From: Lampris incognitus
Lineage: Eukaryota; Chordata; Actinopteri; Lampriformes; Lampridae
DNA length: 64,000 bases
NCBI RefSeq assembly: GCF_029633865.1
Contig: NC_079211.1
Span: 79,349,359 to 79,413,358 of the forward strand
Direction of reading: 5' to 3'
This document shows positions 10,449 to 46,451 of this stretch, one piece after another; the stretch's first letter is position 1, and each line of letters starts with the position of its first letter. The notes beneath the pieces are model-generated. The model saw only the letters and a program-made list of their open reading frames with translations. It did no database searches and was not told where the DNA came from. Both the position numbers and the translations under genes were made by a program.

Positions 10449-12897
10449 TATTCTAAAAGAATATGGACGACAACATAGTGAGTGGGTTGTTAACGAATGA
10501 TACAAGTGATCTGTGGCTGTGATATGTGAAGGCTAAGGAAGACAGTGTGATAAAATACAGGAGAGTGAGAACGGAGGAAGCCATGAGTGCATTTAGGAAT
10601 GAATTGTTTGAACAAAACTGGAAAAAAGTACATGAGGAGAATGATATTGACAAAGCCTATAGTACATTTCCCAGTCTATTTATAACACTATATGACAAAA
10701 ACTGCCCAATAAAACAATACAACAGGAAGCAAAACTATGAGGATAGACCGTGGATTGCAAAGGGGCTGCAAAATGACCGGGGAAAAAATAATGCTCTCTA
10801 TAGACAGTTCATAAAATGTAGAACAGTAGAGGCAGAAAATAGATACAAAAGATATCAAAATAATATTATGAGAATGTGCAAGAAGGAACATTAAAACAAA
10901 ATATTAGAGGAAAACAAAGACAATATCAAGGGTACATGGAGAATATTAAATAGCATTATTCGAAATTGATCAACAAACACAAGTTGCCCTCAGTATTTAC
11001 TGGACAATGATAAAACTGTAAACAGTATGAATGATGTGGTAATTGGGTTTAACAAATTTTTTTCTAAGTGTGGGACCAAAACTGGCAAAAGAAATCAATG
11101 ACCCACAGCCAAAAGAGGTGGGGGCTATTGAGGATTATGGAGATAGAATTCAAAGCTCAATCTTTGAGACCTGTAGAAAGAATGGAAATCATTGATATTG
11201 TTAACAAGAGTAAGAACCAAACGTTGGCTGGCTGGAGCAGGAGGGGGGTTGATGTTGGTTCTGCCCTCCTTCTGCATCGCCTCACCCCTCCTCCCATGGC
11301 TTCATTCTCAGTAGGCTGCCCCTTCTCTGGTTGGATAATTTTATTGAGAAACATAAATTGTTGTCAGACAGTCAGTATGGGTTCCGATCAAACAGGTCGA
11401 CATCTATGGCATTAATGGCGCTAATAGAAGAGATAACTAGTTGTATTGATAACAAGAAATATGCAGTGGGAGTATTTATAGATTAAAAAAAGCATTTGAT
11501 ACAATTGACCATGAAATATTACTTAATAAAATGAGATGGTATGGTATCAGAGGGGTGGGGCTAAATTGGCTGAAAAGTTATATGGGAATCAGACAACAAT
11601 TTATGCAGATAGGTGACTACAAATCAACATGCATGGACATTACATGTGGAGTCCCACAGGGGTCAGTATTAGGCCCTAAATTATTTGTTCTGTGTATCAA
11701 TGACATGTGTAAGGTATCAAGTCCATTGAAATTAATTTTATTTGTGGATGACACAATCATTTTTTGTTCCAGGGAGACTTTACAGGAGCTTTTGGAGTTG
11801 TGATCACAGCTGAAATGAAAATGAAATGAAAAATTAAAAAATGTGGTTTGCCAGAAACATATTATCTGAATAAAACTAAGTTTATGTTATTTGGAAATCG
11901 TAAAATAGACACACAAGTAGAATTAATAATCAACAATATCAACATTGAAAGAGTATATGAAAATACATTTCTGGGTGTGATACTTGACCATAAAATCTGC
12001 TGGAAACCTCATATAATATTCATGAGAACAAAAATGGCATTGGAGTTCTGGGAAAGGCAAGGCACATTCTGGAACGTAAAACATTGTACATTCTGTATTT
12101 TTCACTTGTATTGCCATATTTGAATTACAGCGTGGAGGTATGGGGAACACCTACAAAAGCAACCTACAATCATTATGTGTACTACAAAAAAGAGCAATAA
12201 GGATAGTAAACAATGTAGGATATAGGGAACACACCAACAGACTTTTTAAACTCACGGGCTATGAAGTCATGGACCTGGTAGAATTCAAGACTGCACAAAT
12301 GTTGTTCAAAGTAAGATATAATCTGCTCCCTGGCAACATACAACAACTGTTCTCAGATGGGGGGGGGTCAATTTAAGAGGAAAATTACATTTTAAGAAAC
12401 ACTGTGTTCATATCACTCACAAAAGTATGTGTATCTCCAATTAGGGGAATGGTCTAGACGAAGAACTCAAGGAAAGCACAAGTTTAAATCAATTCAAAAG
12501 TGGTACAAAAAATTGTTTTTAAGAGGTGCAAGGATGCGGAGGAGGTTTGGCTCCTCTCATGACCGTGACACCCATGGTGGATGCTGTTATTGTTGTTTTT
12601 GGAAATCATTGTTATTGTTTTCTTTGTGTTTGTTGTTTTATTGTTTTTATTTTCATTGCTTTTATTATTTTTTTATTGAGTCATTCTGTGATAGATATTG
12701 AGAATGACCCACTAAAGACACAAACTAGTTTATTATTGAGGTTAATTAATTGAGCGATAGAGCGGGGGCAGGAAATGATAAGCAGTAACTTCCTCCTGCT
12801 CCTTTTCAAACAAAGTTTTTGTTGGATTCTCTATTGAGATGCTTTTGTTGAATTCTTCTGGTTTTATTTTTATCATTTGTTGTTATTTTTATTTATT

Positions 12898-13030
12898 TAT
12901 GCTCGGCCTGGCGGCCTGGCAGCCTGTCCAGGGTGTCTCCCCCCGCCTGCCGCCCAGTGGCTGCTGGGATAGGCTCCAGCATCCCACGACCCTGAGAGCA
13001 GGGTAAGCGGTTTGGATAATGGACGGATGG
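12898..13030 (+). repeat. fish SINE/RTE-type 3' tail
   Basis: Same module as 10180-10316 (GGCCTGGCGGCCTGGCAGCC ... GCTGGGATAGGCTCCAGC ... GCGGTTTGGATAATGG). It follows the T-rich end of the LINE directly. The next 256 bp, to 13286, hold nothing I recognise. Confidence 0.7.
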
Positions 13031-13286
13031 GTTTATGCTTAGTCATTTTTTTCTTTCATTTTGCGTGTTTGAAACAAAGACATTTGACTTGATTTGGCTA
13101 ACGATAAAGGACTTATTACCCAGAGAGTTCACATTCAGGAGGCCAAAACTGCTTGGTGTCAAAGCAGTTCAAACCAATGGAGTACAACCAGTAGGACGCT
13201 AACTGCAGCTGTTTGCTCCAGATATTAGGTGTCTGTTGTTTCTACAATTACATACGCCGTGTGGATGAGAAGCACGGTGCCATATA

Positions 13287-14895
13287 CAAACCCCAATTCC
13301 AATGAAGCTGGGACGTTGTGTAAAACCTGAAGAAAAACAGAATACAATGATTTGCAAATCCTTTTCCACATATATTCAGTTGAATACACTACAAAGACAA
13401 GATATTTAATGTTCAAACTGATAAACTTTATTGTTTTTTGCAAATATTCACTCGTTTTGAATGTGATGCCTGCAACACGTTCCAAAGAAGCTGGGACAGG
13501 GGCAACAAAAGACTGGGAAAGTTGAGGAATGCTCAAAAAACACCTGTGTGGAACATTCCACAGGTGAACAGGTTCACTGGGAACAGGGGAGTGTCATGAT
13601 TGGATATAAAAGGAGCATCCCCGAAAGGCTCAGTCGTTCACAAGCAAGGATGGGGCGAGGTTCACTACTTTGTGAACAACTGCGTGAGCAAATAGTCCAA
13701 CAGTTTAAGAACAACGTTTCTCAACGTACAACTGCAAGGAATTTAGGGATTTCATCATCTCCAGTCCATAATATCATCACAAGATTCAGAGAATCTGGAG
13801 AAATCTCTGCACGTAAGTGGCAAGGCCCAAAACCAACACTGAATGCCCGTGACCTTCGACCCCTCAGGCGGCCCTGCATTAAAAACCGACATCACTGTGT
13901 AAAGGATATGACCACGTGGGCTCAGGAGCACTTGGGAAAACCATCGTCAGTTAACACAGCTGGTCGCTAGATCTACAAGTGCAAGTTAAAACTCTACCAT
14001 GCAAAGCCAAAGCCAGATATCAACACCACCCAGAAATGCCGCCGGCTTCTCTGGCCCGAGCTCATCTGAGATGGACTGACGCCAAGTGGACAAGTGTGCT
14101 GTGGTCTGACGAGTCCACATTTCACATTGTTTTTGGATATCATGGACGTCGTGTCCTCCGGGCTAAAGAGGAAGAGGACCATCCAGATTGTTATCAGCGC
14201 AAAGTCCAAAAGCCAGCATCTGTGATGGTATGGGGGTGTGTTAGTGCCCATGGCATCATGAGTAACTTGCACATCTGTGAAGGCACCATTAATGCTGAAA
14301 GGTACATACAGGTTTTGGAGCAACATATGCTGCCATCCAAGCGACGTCTTTTTCAGGGACGTCCCTGCTTATTTCAGCAAGACAATGCCAAGCCACATTC
14401 TGCACGTGTTACACCAGCGGGGCTTCGTAGTAAAAGAGGGCGGGTACTGGACTGGCCTGCCTGCAGTCCAGACCTGTCTCCCATTGAACATGTGTGGCGC
14501 ATTATGAAGCGCAAAATACGACAACGGAGACCCCGGATTGTTGAGCAACTGAAGTCGTACATCAAGCAAGAATGGGAAAGAATTCCACCTACAAAGCTTC
14601 AACAAGCAGTGTCCTCAGTTCCCAAACGCTTATTAAGTGTTGTTAAAAGGAAAGGTGGTGTAACACAGTGGTGAACATGCCCCTGTCCCAGCTTCTTTGG
14701 AACGTGTTGCAGGCATCACATTCACAATGAGTGAATATTTGCAAAAAACAATAAAGTTTATCAGTTTTAACATTAAATATCTTGTCTTTGTAGTGTATTC
14801 AGTTGAATATAGGTGGAAAAGGATTTGCAAATCATTGTATTCTGTTTTTATTCACGTTTTACACAACGTCCCAACTTCACCGGAATTGGGGTTTG
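13287..14895 (+). mobile_element. Tc1-like DNA transposon with long terminal inverted repeats
   Basis: The element is 1,609 bp and begins CAAACCCCAATTCC and ends GGAATTGGGGTTTG, flanked by TA at 13285-13286 and 14896-14897. The inverted repeats extend about 200 bp (the left arm 13287-13505 matches the right arm from about 14670). The central ORF is a Tc1-family transposase. The right end lies 216 bp from the cfap77 stop codon at 15112, in the presumed 3' flank or 3' UTR of that gene. Confidence 0.93.
13650..14674 (+). pseudogene. Tc1-like transposase, broken
   Basis: From ATG at 13650: a paired-like helix-turn-helix (REQIVQQFKNNVSQRTTARN), then in another frame the DDE domain with WSDESTF (first Asp), QDNAKPHSA (second Asp) and [11 protein letters not shown] (Glu), the DD34E arrangement of Tc1. 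A stop at about 13968 and a frame change near 14060 interrupt the frame, so no full transposase is made. The length, about 340 codons overall, is normal for the family. Confidence 0.9.
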
Positions 14896-15111
14896 TAATA
14901 GTCTGTATGGGGAAAACTCCCGGTGAGCAGGCCAATAACAGATGAGGCCAGTAGAGGGAGCTAGTGGGCGGAACAGGACTGTAGGGTGCCACCATAGGCG
15001 GAAACGGAGGTTCCGGAAGGAAAGTGTGGAATGTAAACAGTCGGTCACATGGAGAAGACTGGAGGAGTACTCAGATCAGTGTTCATGTCAGAATTAGGAT
15101 CAGTGTTTGTA

Positions 15112-41000
<25,889 letters not shown>

Positions 41001-41174
41001 CTCTGAAGATGAAGGTGACAGTGGTGATGAAGGTGGGGGTGGAGAGGAGAAAAGAGAGGTAAAACTGGATTACAGATGATAAATTCAAATTTTGCAGTCC
41101 TCAACCGTTACCATGACGCTGGAAAAGACTAGAACAGTGCCGCACAATTACAGACTAGCTACTTGTCAGAGTAT

Positions 41175-41515
41175 TGTGGCGAGCTGGCGGGAAATAAGGA
41201 GGCAAGAGGCAGGGATCTCGTTAGAATGGCGGCTGCTGCCCCATACACCCCACGGCCCCAGGAGCGCTGTATTGTTGTACCCCCAAGCAACGGCTTCCCC
41301 CTACGGGGTCACCATGAAGGACACGGCGCTTCAGTCAGTCAGTAACGGCCGTCTACCCAGTCCGAGTCGAACCCCCCAACAACACAACAACAATAACCAA
41401 ACACAAACACAGTATCACTGAAACAACCGCTTGAACGCTAACAGTCCCAGAATCCCTTGCGCTCCCCCAGCGCAGAATTGCCGATAGTCCAGCGACCGCC
41501 CTCCCCGTCGCTACA
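41175..41515. repeat. possible solo LTR in cfap77 intron 1
   Basis: A 341-bp block with TGTGGCGAGC and GTCGCTACA ends (TG...CA). Flanks AGTAT and GTTAT are similar but not identical, so a target duplication is not proven. On the minus strand it begins TGTAGCGACGGGGAGGGCGG, a start I associate with fish gypsy-type LTRs. Confidence 0.4.
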
Positions 41516-41519
41516 GTTA

Positions 41520-41951
41520 TAGTAGTGGTAGTAGTAGCAGTTGAGTAGTAGTAGTAGTAGTAGTAGTAGCAGTAATAGTAGTAGTAGTAATAGTAGATGT
41601 AGTAGTAGTAATTGTAGTAGTAATAGTAGAAGTAGTAGTAGTAGTACTAATAGTAGAAGTAGTAGTAGTAGTAATAGTAGAAGTAGTAGTAGTAGTAATA
41701 GGGGAAGAAGTAGTAGTAGTAGTAGCAGTAATAGTAGTAATAGTAGTAGTAGCAGTTGAGTAGTAGTAGTAGCAGTAATAATAGTAGTAGTAGCAGTAAT
41801 AATATTAGTAGTAGTAGTAGTAATAGTAGCAGTAGTAGTAGCAGTAGTTGAGTAGTAGTAATAGTAGGAGTAGTAGCAGTAGTAGTAGCAGTAGTAGTAG
41901 TAGCAGTAGTAGTAGTAGTAGTAGCAGTAGTAGCAGTAGTAGTAGTAGTAG
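41520..41951. repeat. (AGT)n/(AGC)n trinucleotide array
   Basis: About 430 bp of AGT repeats with AGC, AAT and GGA variants. It lies in intron 1 of cfap77, starting about 170 bp downstream of the proposed exon 1 donor. Confidence 0.97.
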
Positions 41952-42118
41952 TGTAGTGAAATCAGCGGGTCATTCGTCATTGTACTTGTCAGAGTGACGG
42001 ACCGCCGAGCTTCAGCTCCGCAGGAGCGCTGAACGCGCCACTAAACATCCGTCATGTCTCCGGCGTGGCTTCTTCGGCTGTTTGGCGCTGTGTCCGGGAC
42101 AATCTCACCTGGAACGTT

Positions 42119-42190
42119 TCATTCAACAACAAAGAAAAGAGAGAGAAAAGAAGAAGACTGAACTACTCACACAACAGACAGCTCTCCCGT
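42119..42190 (-). other. cfap77: proposed non-coding exon 1 of cfap77
   Basis: On the minus strand, GTTCCAG|GTGAGATTG at 42119/42118 is a strong splice donor. An ATG 14 nt before it would enter exon 2 out of frame, so this exon is best read as 5' UTR, with translation starting at 41000. The 5' border is a guess placed just below the X-box at 42195. Confidence 0.5.
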
Positions 42191-42194
42191 CTTC

Positions 42195-42208
42195 GTCGCT
42201 ATGGGAAC
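42195..42208. promoter_or_regulatory. RFX X-box-like site in the cfap77/ttf1 divergent promoter
   Basis: GTCGCTATGGGAAC fits the X-box pattern RYYNYY-N(1-3)-RRNRAC with a 2-nt spacer at every position. X-boxes bound by RFX factors are a hallmark of ciliary gene promoters, which fits cfap77, whose proposed first exon lies just below it on the minus strand. Confidence 0.6.
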
Positions 42209-42438
42209 AGGACGCGAAACATGCGAGGAGAAAAACAATCTCCCCAGATATTCCCAAGAGTTGTTACTTTTAAACTCACAGCTTCCCGACTCGAAAGGAA
42301 AATAAGATAAATCCTGAATACGTGTAAAAGGAATATTGTTTTTCTGTAAAGCGACGCTGATAAAACAACGCAACCACTCTCATTGCCTCATTTCCCACAG
42401 TCACCTGCAGGCGGTGGTATTCGTACGACTAGCAAGGC

Positions 42439-42450
42439 TGCGCATGCGCA
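42439..42450. promoter_or_regulatory. NRF1-type palindrome TGCGCATGCGCA
   Basis: A perfect 12-bp palindrome matching the NRF1 consensus, about 80 bp upstream of the proposed ttf1 exon 1 donor. NRF1 sites are typical of CpG-type and bidirectional promoters of housekeeping genes. Confidence 0.7.
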
Positions 42451-42454
42451 GCTA

Positions 42455-42529
42455 CACTCAGGAAGTAGCAGCCGAGTTTTGACAACGCGCTTTCTCCGAC
42501 ACAGTTTCCCACAAGAACCCTGAAGTGAA
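42455..42529 (+). other. ttf1: proposed non-coding exon 1 of ttf1
   Basis: CTGAAGTGAA|GTAAGTAG at 42529/42530 is a strong plus-strand donor shortly downstream of the NRF1 site. The next acceptor with coding sequence is at 45636. The 5' border is inferred, and no ATG in this stretch would extend the protein in frame. Confidence 0.45.
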
Positions 42530-42710
42530 GTAAGTAGACTTGACTATATCATTAAAGCACATCTGATCATAAGAGCTGAAAGCCACGGGTTGGTTTCGCC
42601 TGTCTAAACTAAATATCTGACCGGTACATGCGGACTGCGGACGTGGAGTGAATGTCGTGCTGGGCTCGGGCGAGTGTAAACCGGCATCGTCTTAACGGCG
42701 CGCCGGGAAG

Positions 42711-42712
<2 letters not shown>

Positions 42713-42779
<67 letters not shown>
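42713..42779. repeat. (GT)n microsatellite
   Basis: About 33 perfect GT dinucleotides in ttf1 intron 1. From 42780 to 43427 I see only GC-rich unassigned sequence, including a block at 43110-43400 that may be an old transposon. Confidence 0.97.
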
Positions 42780-42781
<2 letters not shown>

Positions 42782-43427
42782 GCCTGGTGGGTGTTCACAT
42801 AGGCCGGGTTTGGACTTCTCGGCAGGGAAACCATCCATCACACTCACGAAGACGGTCAATAATAATACATTAATCTCATATGGCGCTCCTCTAACACGCC
42901 AAGTGGCTTTACAATAAGCGGGGTGAAACAAGACAACGGATCAACACAACACACGGGGGTGGAGGGGAGGGGGGGTTACGAGAGGCGGAAGCGGAAACCA
43001 CGCACGACGCCAGCAGGACTGTCCCACAGAAACACACAAAAGGGCAAGAAAACACAAAACAGCAGCACTGTGGACGTTGATGTTGCGGCTATGGGACGTA
43101 CTCCCGTAGCCTAGTCCTCTCCAGGGGTATCCGCTAGGTGGCACTATTTGACCCGTCGCTGGGGGTGGGTCGAGGGCATCAGGGAATAGCCACACACCGG
43201 TGGGCCTGCGTACCGCACGTGTTGGGGCCAGACCTCCTCCGAGCCCCTCGTGGTTCAGCCAGGGTCCGAGGTGTACCCAGTTACCGTGTGTCGCCACGAG
43301 GAGGCGCTACATAGGGCTTGCTGTTGGAGAGGCTATGTACTGGCAGGGAGAGACTTACGTGCCCTGCTCTCCTGTTGGCATTTCTGCTAGCCAGCGGTGA
43401 AGGTTGAGAGTGAGACGTGACAGACAC

Positions 43428-44680
43428 ACAACATTACACCAACACGCTAGACGCTTCACAACAACCCCACTTCCTACACAAGAATGTCTCACACACACAA
43501 CACTACACCAACACACCAGACGCTTCACAACAACCCCACTTCTTACACAACAATGTCACACACACAACACTACACCAACACGCCAGACGCTTCACAACAA
43601 CCCCACTTCCTACACAGTCTCACACACAACACTACACTAACACACTAGACGCTTCACAACAACCCCACTTCCTACACAACAATATCACACACACAACACT
43701 ACACTAACACACTAGACGCTTCAAAACAACCCCTTCCTACACAACAATGTCTCACACACAACACTACACCAACACACTAGACGCTTCACAACAACCCCAC
43801 TTCCTACACAAGAATGTCACACACACAACACTACACCAACACACTAGACGCTTCACAACAACCCCACTTCCTACACAACAATGTCACACACACAACACTA
43901 CACCAACACGCTAGACGCTTCACAACAACCCCACTTCTTACACAACAATGTCACGCACACAACACCACACCAACACACTAGACGCTTCACAACAACCCCT
44001 TCCTACACAACAATGTCTCACACACAACACTACACCAACACGCTAGACGCTTCACAACAACCCCACTTCCTACACAACAATGTCTCACACACAACACTAC
44101 ACCAACACGGTAGACGCTTCACAACAACCCCACTTCCTACACAACAATGTCTCACACGCTAGACGCTTCACAACAACCCCACTTCCTACACAACAATGTC
44201 TCACACACAACATTACACCAACACACTAGATGCTTCACAACAACCCCACTTCTTACACAAGAATGTCTCACACACAACACTACACCAACACACTAGACGC
44301 TTCACAACAACCGCACTTCTTACACAACAATATCTCACACACAACACTACACCAACACACTAGACGCTTCACGACAACCCCACTTCTTACACAAGAACGT
44401 CACACACACAACACTACACCAACACACTAGACGCTTCACAACAACCCCACTTCCTACACAAGAATGTCTCACACACAACACTACAGCAACACGCCAGACG
44501 CTTCACAACAACCCCACTTCTTACACAAGAATGTCACACACACAACACTACACCAACACGCCAGACGCTTCACAACAACCCCACTTCTTACACAACAATG
44601 TCTCACACACAACACTACACCAACACGCCAGACGCTTCACAACAACCCCACTTCTTACACAAGAATGTCTCACACAGTTC
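43428..44680. repeat. 67-bp minisatellite array (about 19 copies)
   Basis: Units carry CACTACACCAACAC, TAGACGCTTCACAACAACCC and CACTTCCTACACAACAATGT, with ACGCCAG/ACACTAG and AAGAATG/ACAATG variants and a few shortened units. Short frames within it are repeat shadows. It lies in ttf1 intron 1. Confidence 0.95.
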
Positions 44681-44683
44681 ACC

Positions 44684-44790
44684 TGGATACAATAAACGTT
44701 GTGTCCAGATGAACTGATTCAACCTTCTTCAGTTTTCTTACCTGGATTATTGAGCATGCATCAAGACATCGTCACAGTGACATGGAGGGT
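44684..44790. repeat. Penelope-type terminal fragment
   Basis: GTTCACCTGGATACAA ... TTGTGTCCAGATGAAC forms a short hairpin, followed by TTACCTGGATTATTGAGCAT. This matches the terminal sequence I associate with fish Penelope-like elements (compare TTCATCTGGATGCAAAG at 15675). No coding part is present. Confidence 0.5.
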
Positions 44791-44952
44791 TTGTTAATTA
44801 ATTGTACTGTCATTAAGACTAGACGTGTTGTTGGATTGTGGTTCTGGTGATATAACTTAAATGTTGTCATTCCATGGCCTTAAAGGCTGCATTTCAGTAA
44901 AGTGTGACAATTTTCGGAACTTATTCGACCGTTTTAGTGAAATGAACAATGA

Positions 44953-45303
44953 ATGGGGTGGCGCGGTGACCCAGTGGTTAGCATTGTTGCCTCACAGCAA
45001 GAAGGTCCTGGGTTCGAACCCCAGGCCGTCCCAGGTCCTTTCTGTGTGGAGTTTGCATCTTCTCCCCGTGTCTGTGTGGGTTTCCTCCGGGTGCTCCGGT
45101 TTCCTCCCACCATCAAAAAGACATGCATGTTAGGGTTAATACTCCTGCCTGTGCCCCTGAGCAAGGCAGTGGAAAGAAGAACTGGAGTTGGTCCCCAGGT
45201 GCTACGCTGCAGCTGCCCCCTGCTGCTATACAATATGATGGTTACATGCAGAGGACAAATCTCATTGTAAGAAAACTACAAAGACAAATTAAAGTGTCTT
45301 TAT
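44953..45303 (+). mobile_element. tRNA-derived SINE (family 1)
   Basis: The A-box-like GTGACCCAGTGGTTAGC is followed by the B-box GGTTCGAACCC at 45011, then the family body (GTGTGGAGTTTGCATCTTCT, GGGTTTCCTCCGGGTGCTCC). The 3' end differs from the 50495 copy and ends in AAATTAAAGTG. It lies in ttf1 intron 1. Confidence 0.8.
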
Positions 45304-45635
45304 AAATGAACAGTGACGGTCTCTACCTGCTTGGTCATCATGTCCACATTATAAATGATCATTCATCAACATTTTCTGCTATGTGACTATCTAAAGAAAG
45401 CACCAGTAGTCATCCACAACATGTTATCACATTATCAGTATCCAGGCACTCTGTCACAATTGTTGGGATATTTGATTTTGACAGCCTCTCCGAGCTGCAA
45501 TTTCCTTTTGGGGCAGAACCGTCCTCCATGTCATTGAGATTATCATATATGAATTTATCTAAGCGTGTGCTCCAGCTCAGTTGTCCCGTCAGATGCAGGG
45601 CAGTAACACCTTTACTGTTTCCCGTCTTTCTCCAG

Positions 45636-46451
45636 TGCTGTTGGAAGTCCATCCATTTGTCATGAAGCCTCCTGCTCTGTGTGATGTAGACACCCGTCCA
45701 AGGAAGGAAAAGAAGAGGAGGAGGATGGAGAGTCTGGCCTCGGATCTCCGAGAATCCTCACAGCCTGTGGATGAGGCCTTGCCCAGGAAGAAACCAAAGA
45801 AAAATCAAGAGGAGGAGACCAGCCTCCTTGCAGGAGACTTCCCTGTATCTCCCTCTCCTCTGGTCAGATTGACAGATTGCCACAATAGGAAGAAGAAGAA
45901 AAAGAAAAGGCAGGAGGAGGAAGGGAGAGAGGAGAGCTTTGAGGGAGGGAGAGGAGAGCAGCAGGAGGAGGTGGAGGATGGAGGGAATGAGACTGGTGAG
46001 AAAAAGAAGAAGAAAAAGAAGAAACACAGGCAGACACAGGAGGTGGATAATGGAGGGAATGAGACTGTTGAGAAAGAGAAGCGAAAGAAGAAATACATGC
46101 AGACAGTGGTGCAAGAAGAGGAGGAGGAGGAGGAGGTGGGCAGATTGATAATGGTCACCTTAGAAACCAATGGGACAGGAAAGAAGACAAGAAAGAAGAA
46201 GAAGAATCATCCAACTGAGGAGAACCTTGCCATGGAGACAGATGACAGAAAAAGAGAGACAGACAGCTGGACAGAGGGAGACACGTCAGAACAAGATCGC
46301 TGTGTATCCATGGGAACCAAGGAGAGCAGGAGGAAGCAGCGCATGGGGCAGGCTGAAGAGATGACAGACCATAATAACAGCAAGACAATGGGAGGAAATG
46401 ACAGAAAAGAGAAGAAGGTTCCACAAAAACAGCAGTCCAGAACAACACAAG
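45636..46451 (+). CDS. ttf1: ttf1 exon 2 (start codon exon)
   Basis: The acceptor CCCGTCTTTCTCCAG is strong. ATG at 45662 is the first in frame after it. The exon is open to CACAAG|GTAAAC (phase 1). The product is rich in Lys, Glu and Arg, with two near-repeats ([28 protein letters not shown]) and a run of seven Glu. Confidence 0.85.

Larger units (their letters stand above)
9396..12897 (+). mobile_element. non-LTR retrotransposon (jockey/CR1/L2 group), interrupted and internally deleted
   Basis: An endonuclease stretch (FICGDFNIDLLNPNKH, 9430-9570) stops at a Tigger insertion and resumes at 10449 with VSGLLTNDTSD. It continues with the linker (LYDKNCPIK, RPWIAKGLQN) and RT ([50 protein letters not shown]; 11340-11800). 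It ends with a C-terminal region (VLQKRAIRIV near 12180) and a T-rich 3' stretch. Multiple stops and frame changes are present. Between about 11210 and 11335 the first RT blocks are replaced by unrelated GC-richer sequence. The clade is not certain. Confidence 0.8.

Noticed and set aside
41438..41980. Minus-strand frame starting MTNDPLISLHYYYY as a cfap77 first exon
   Set aside because: It superficially resembles the CFAP77 N-terminus but runs into the trinucleotide repeat with no donor. The exon at 40938-41002 fits motif, phase and splice signals.
42106..42132. ATG in proposed cfap77 exon 1 as the true start
   Set aside because: It would enter exon 2 in a frame with a stop after about ten codons. 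The ATG at 41000 is in frame with the conserved protein.
42054..42161. Short plus-strand ORF in the promoter region
   Set aside because: 35 codons, no motif, overlaps the divergent promoter and the cfap77 exon 1 donor.
45011..45021. tRNA genes at B-box sequences (also near 48190, 50547, 54061, 60433)
   Set aside because: A- and B-boxes occur in tRNA-derived SINE heads; the cloverleaf and 3' ends are not intact.
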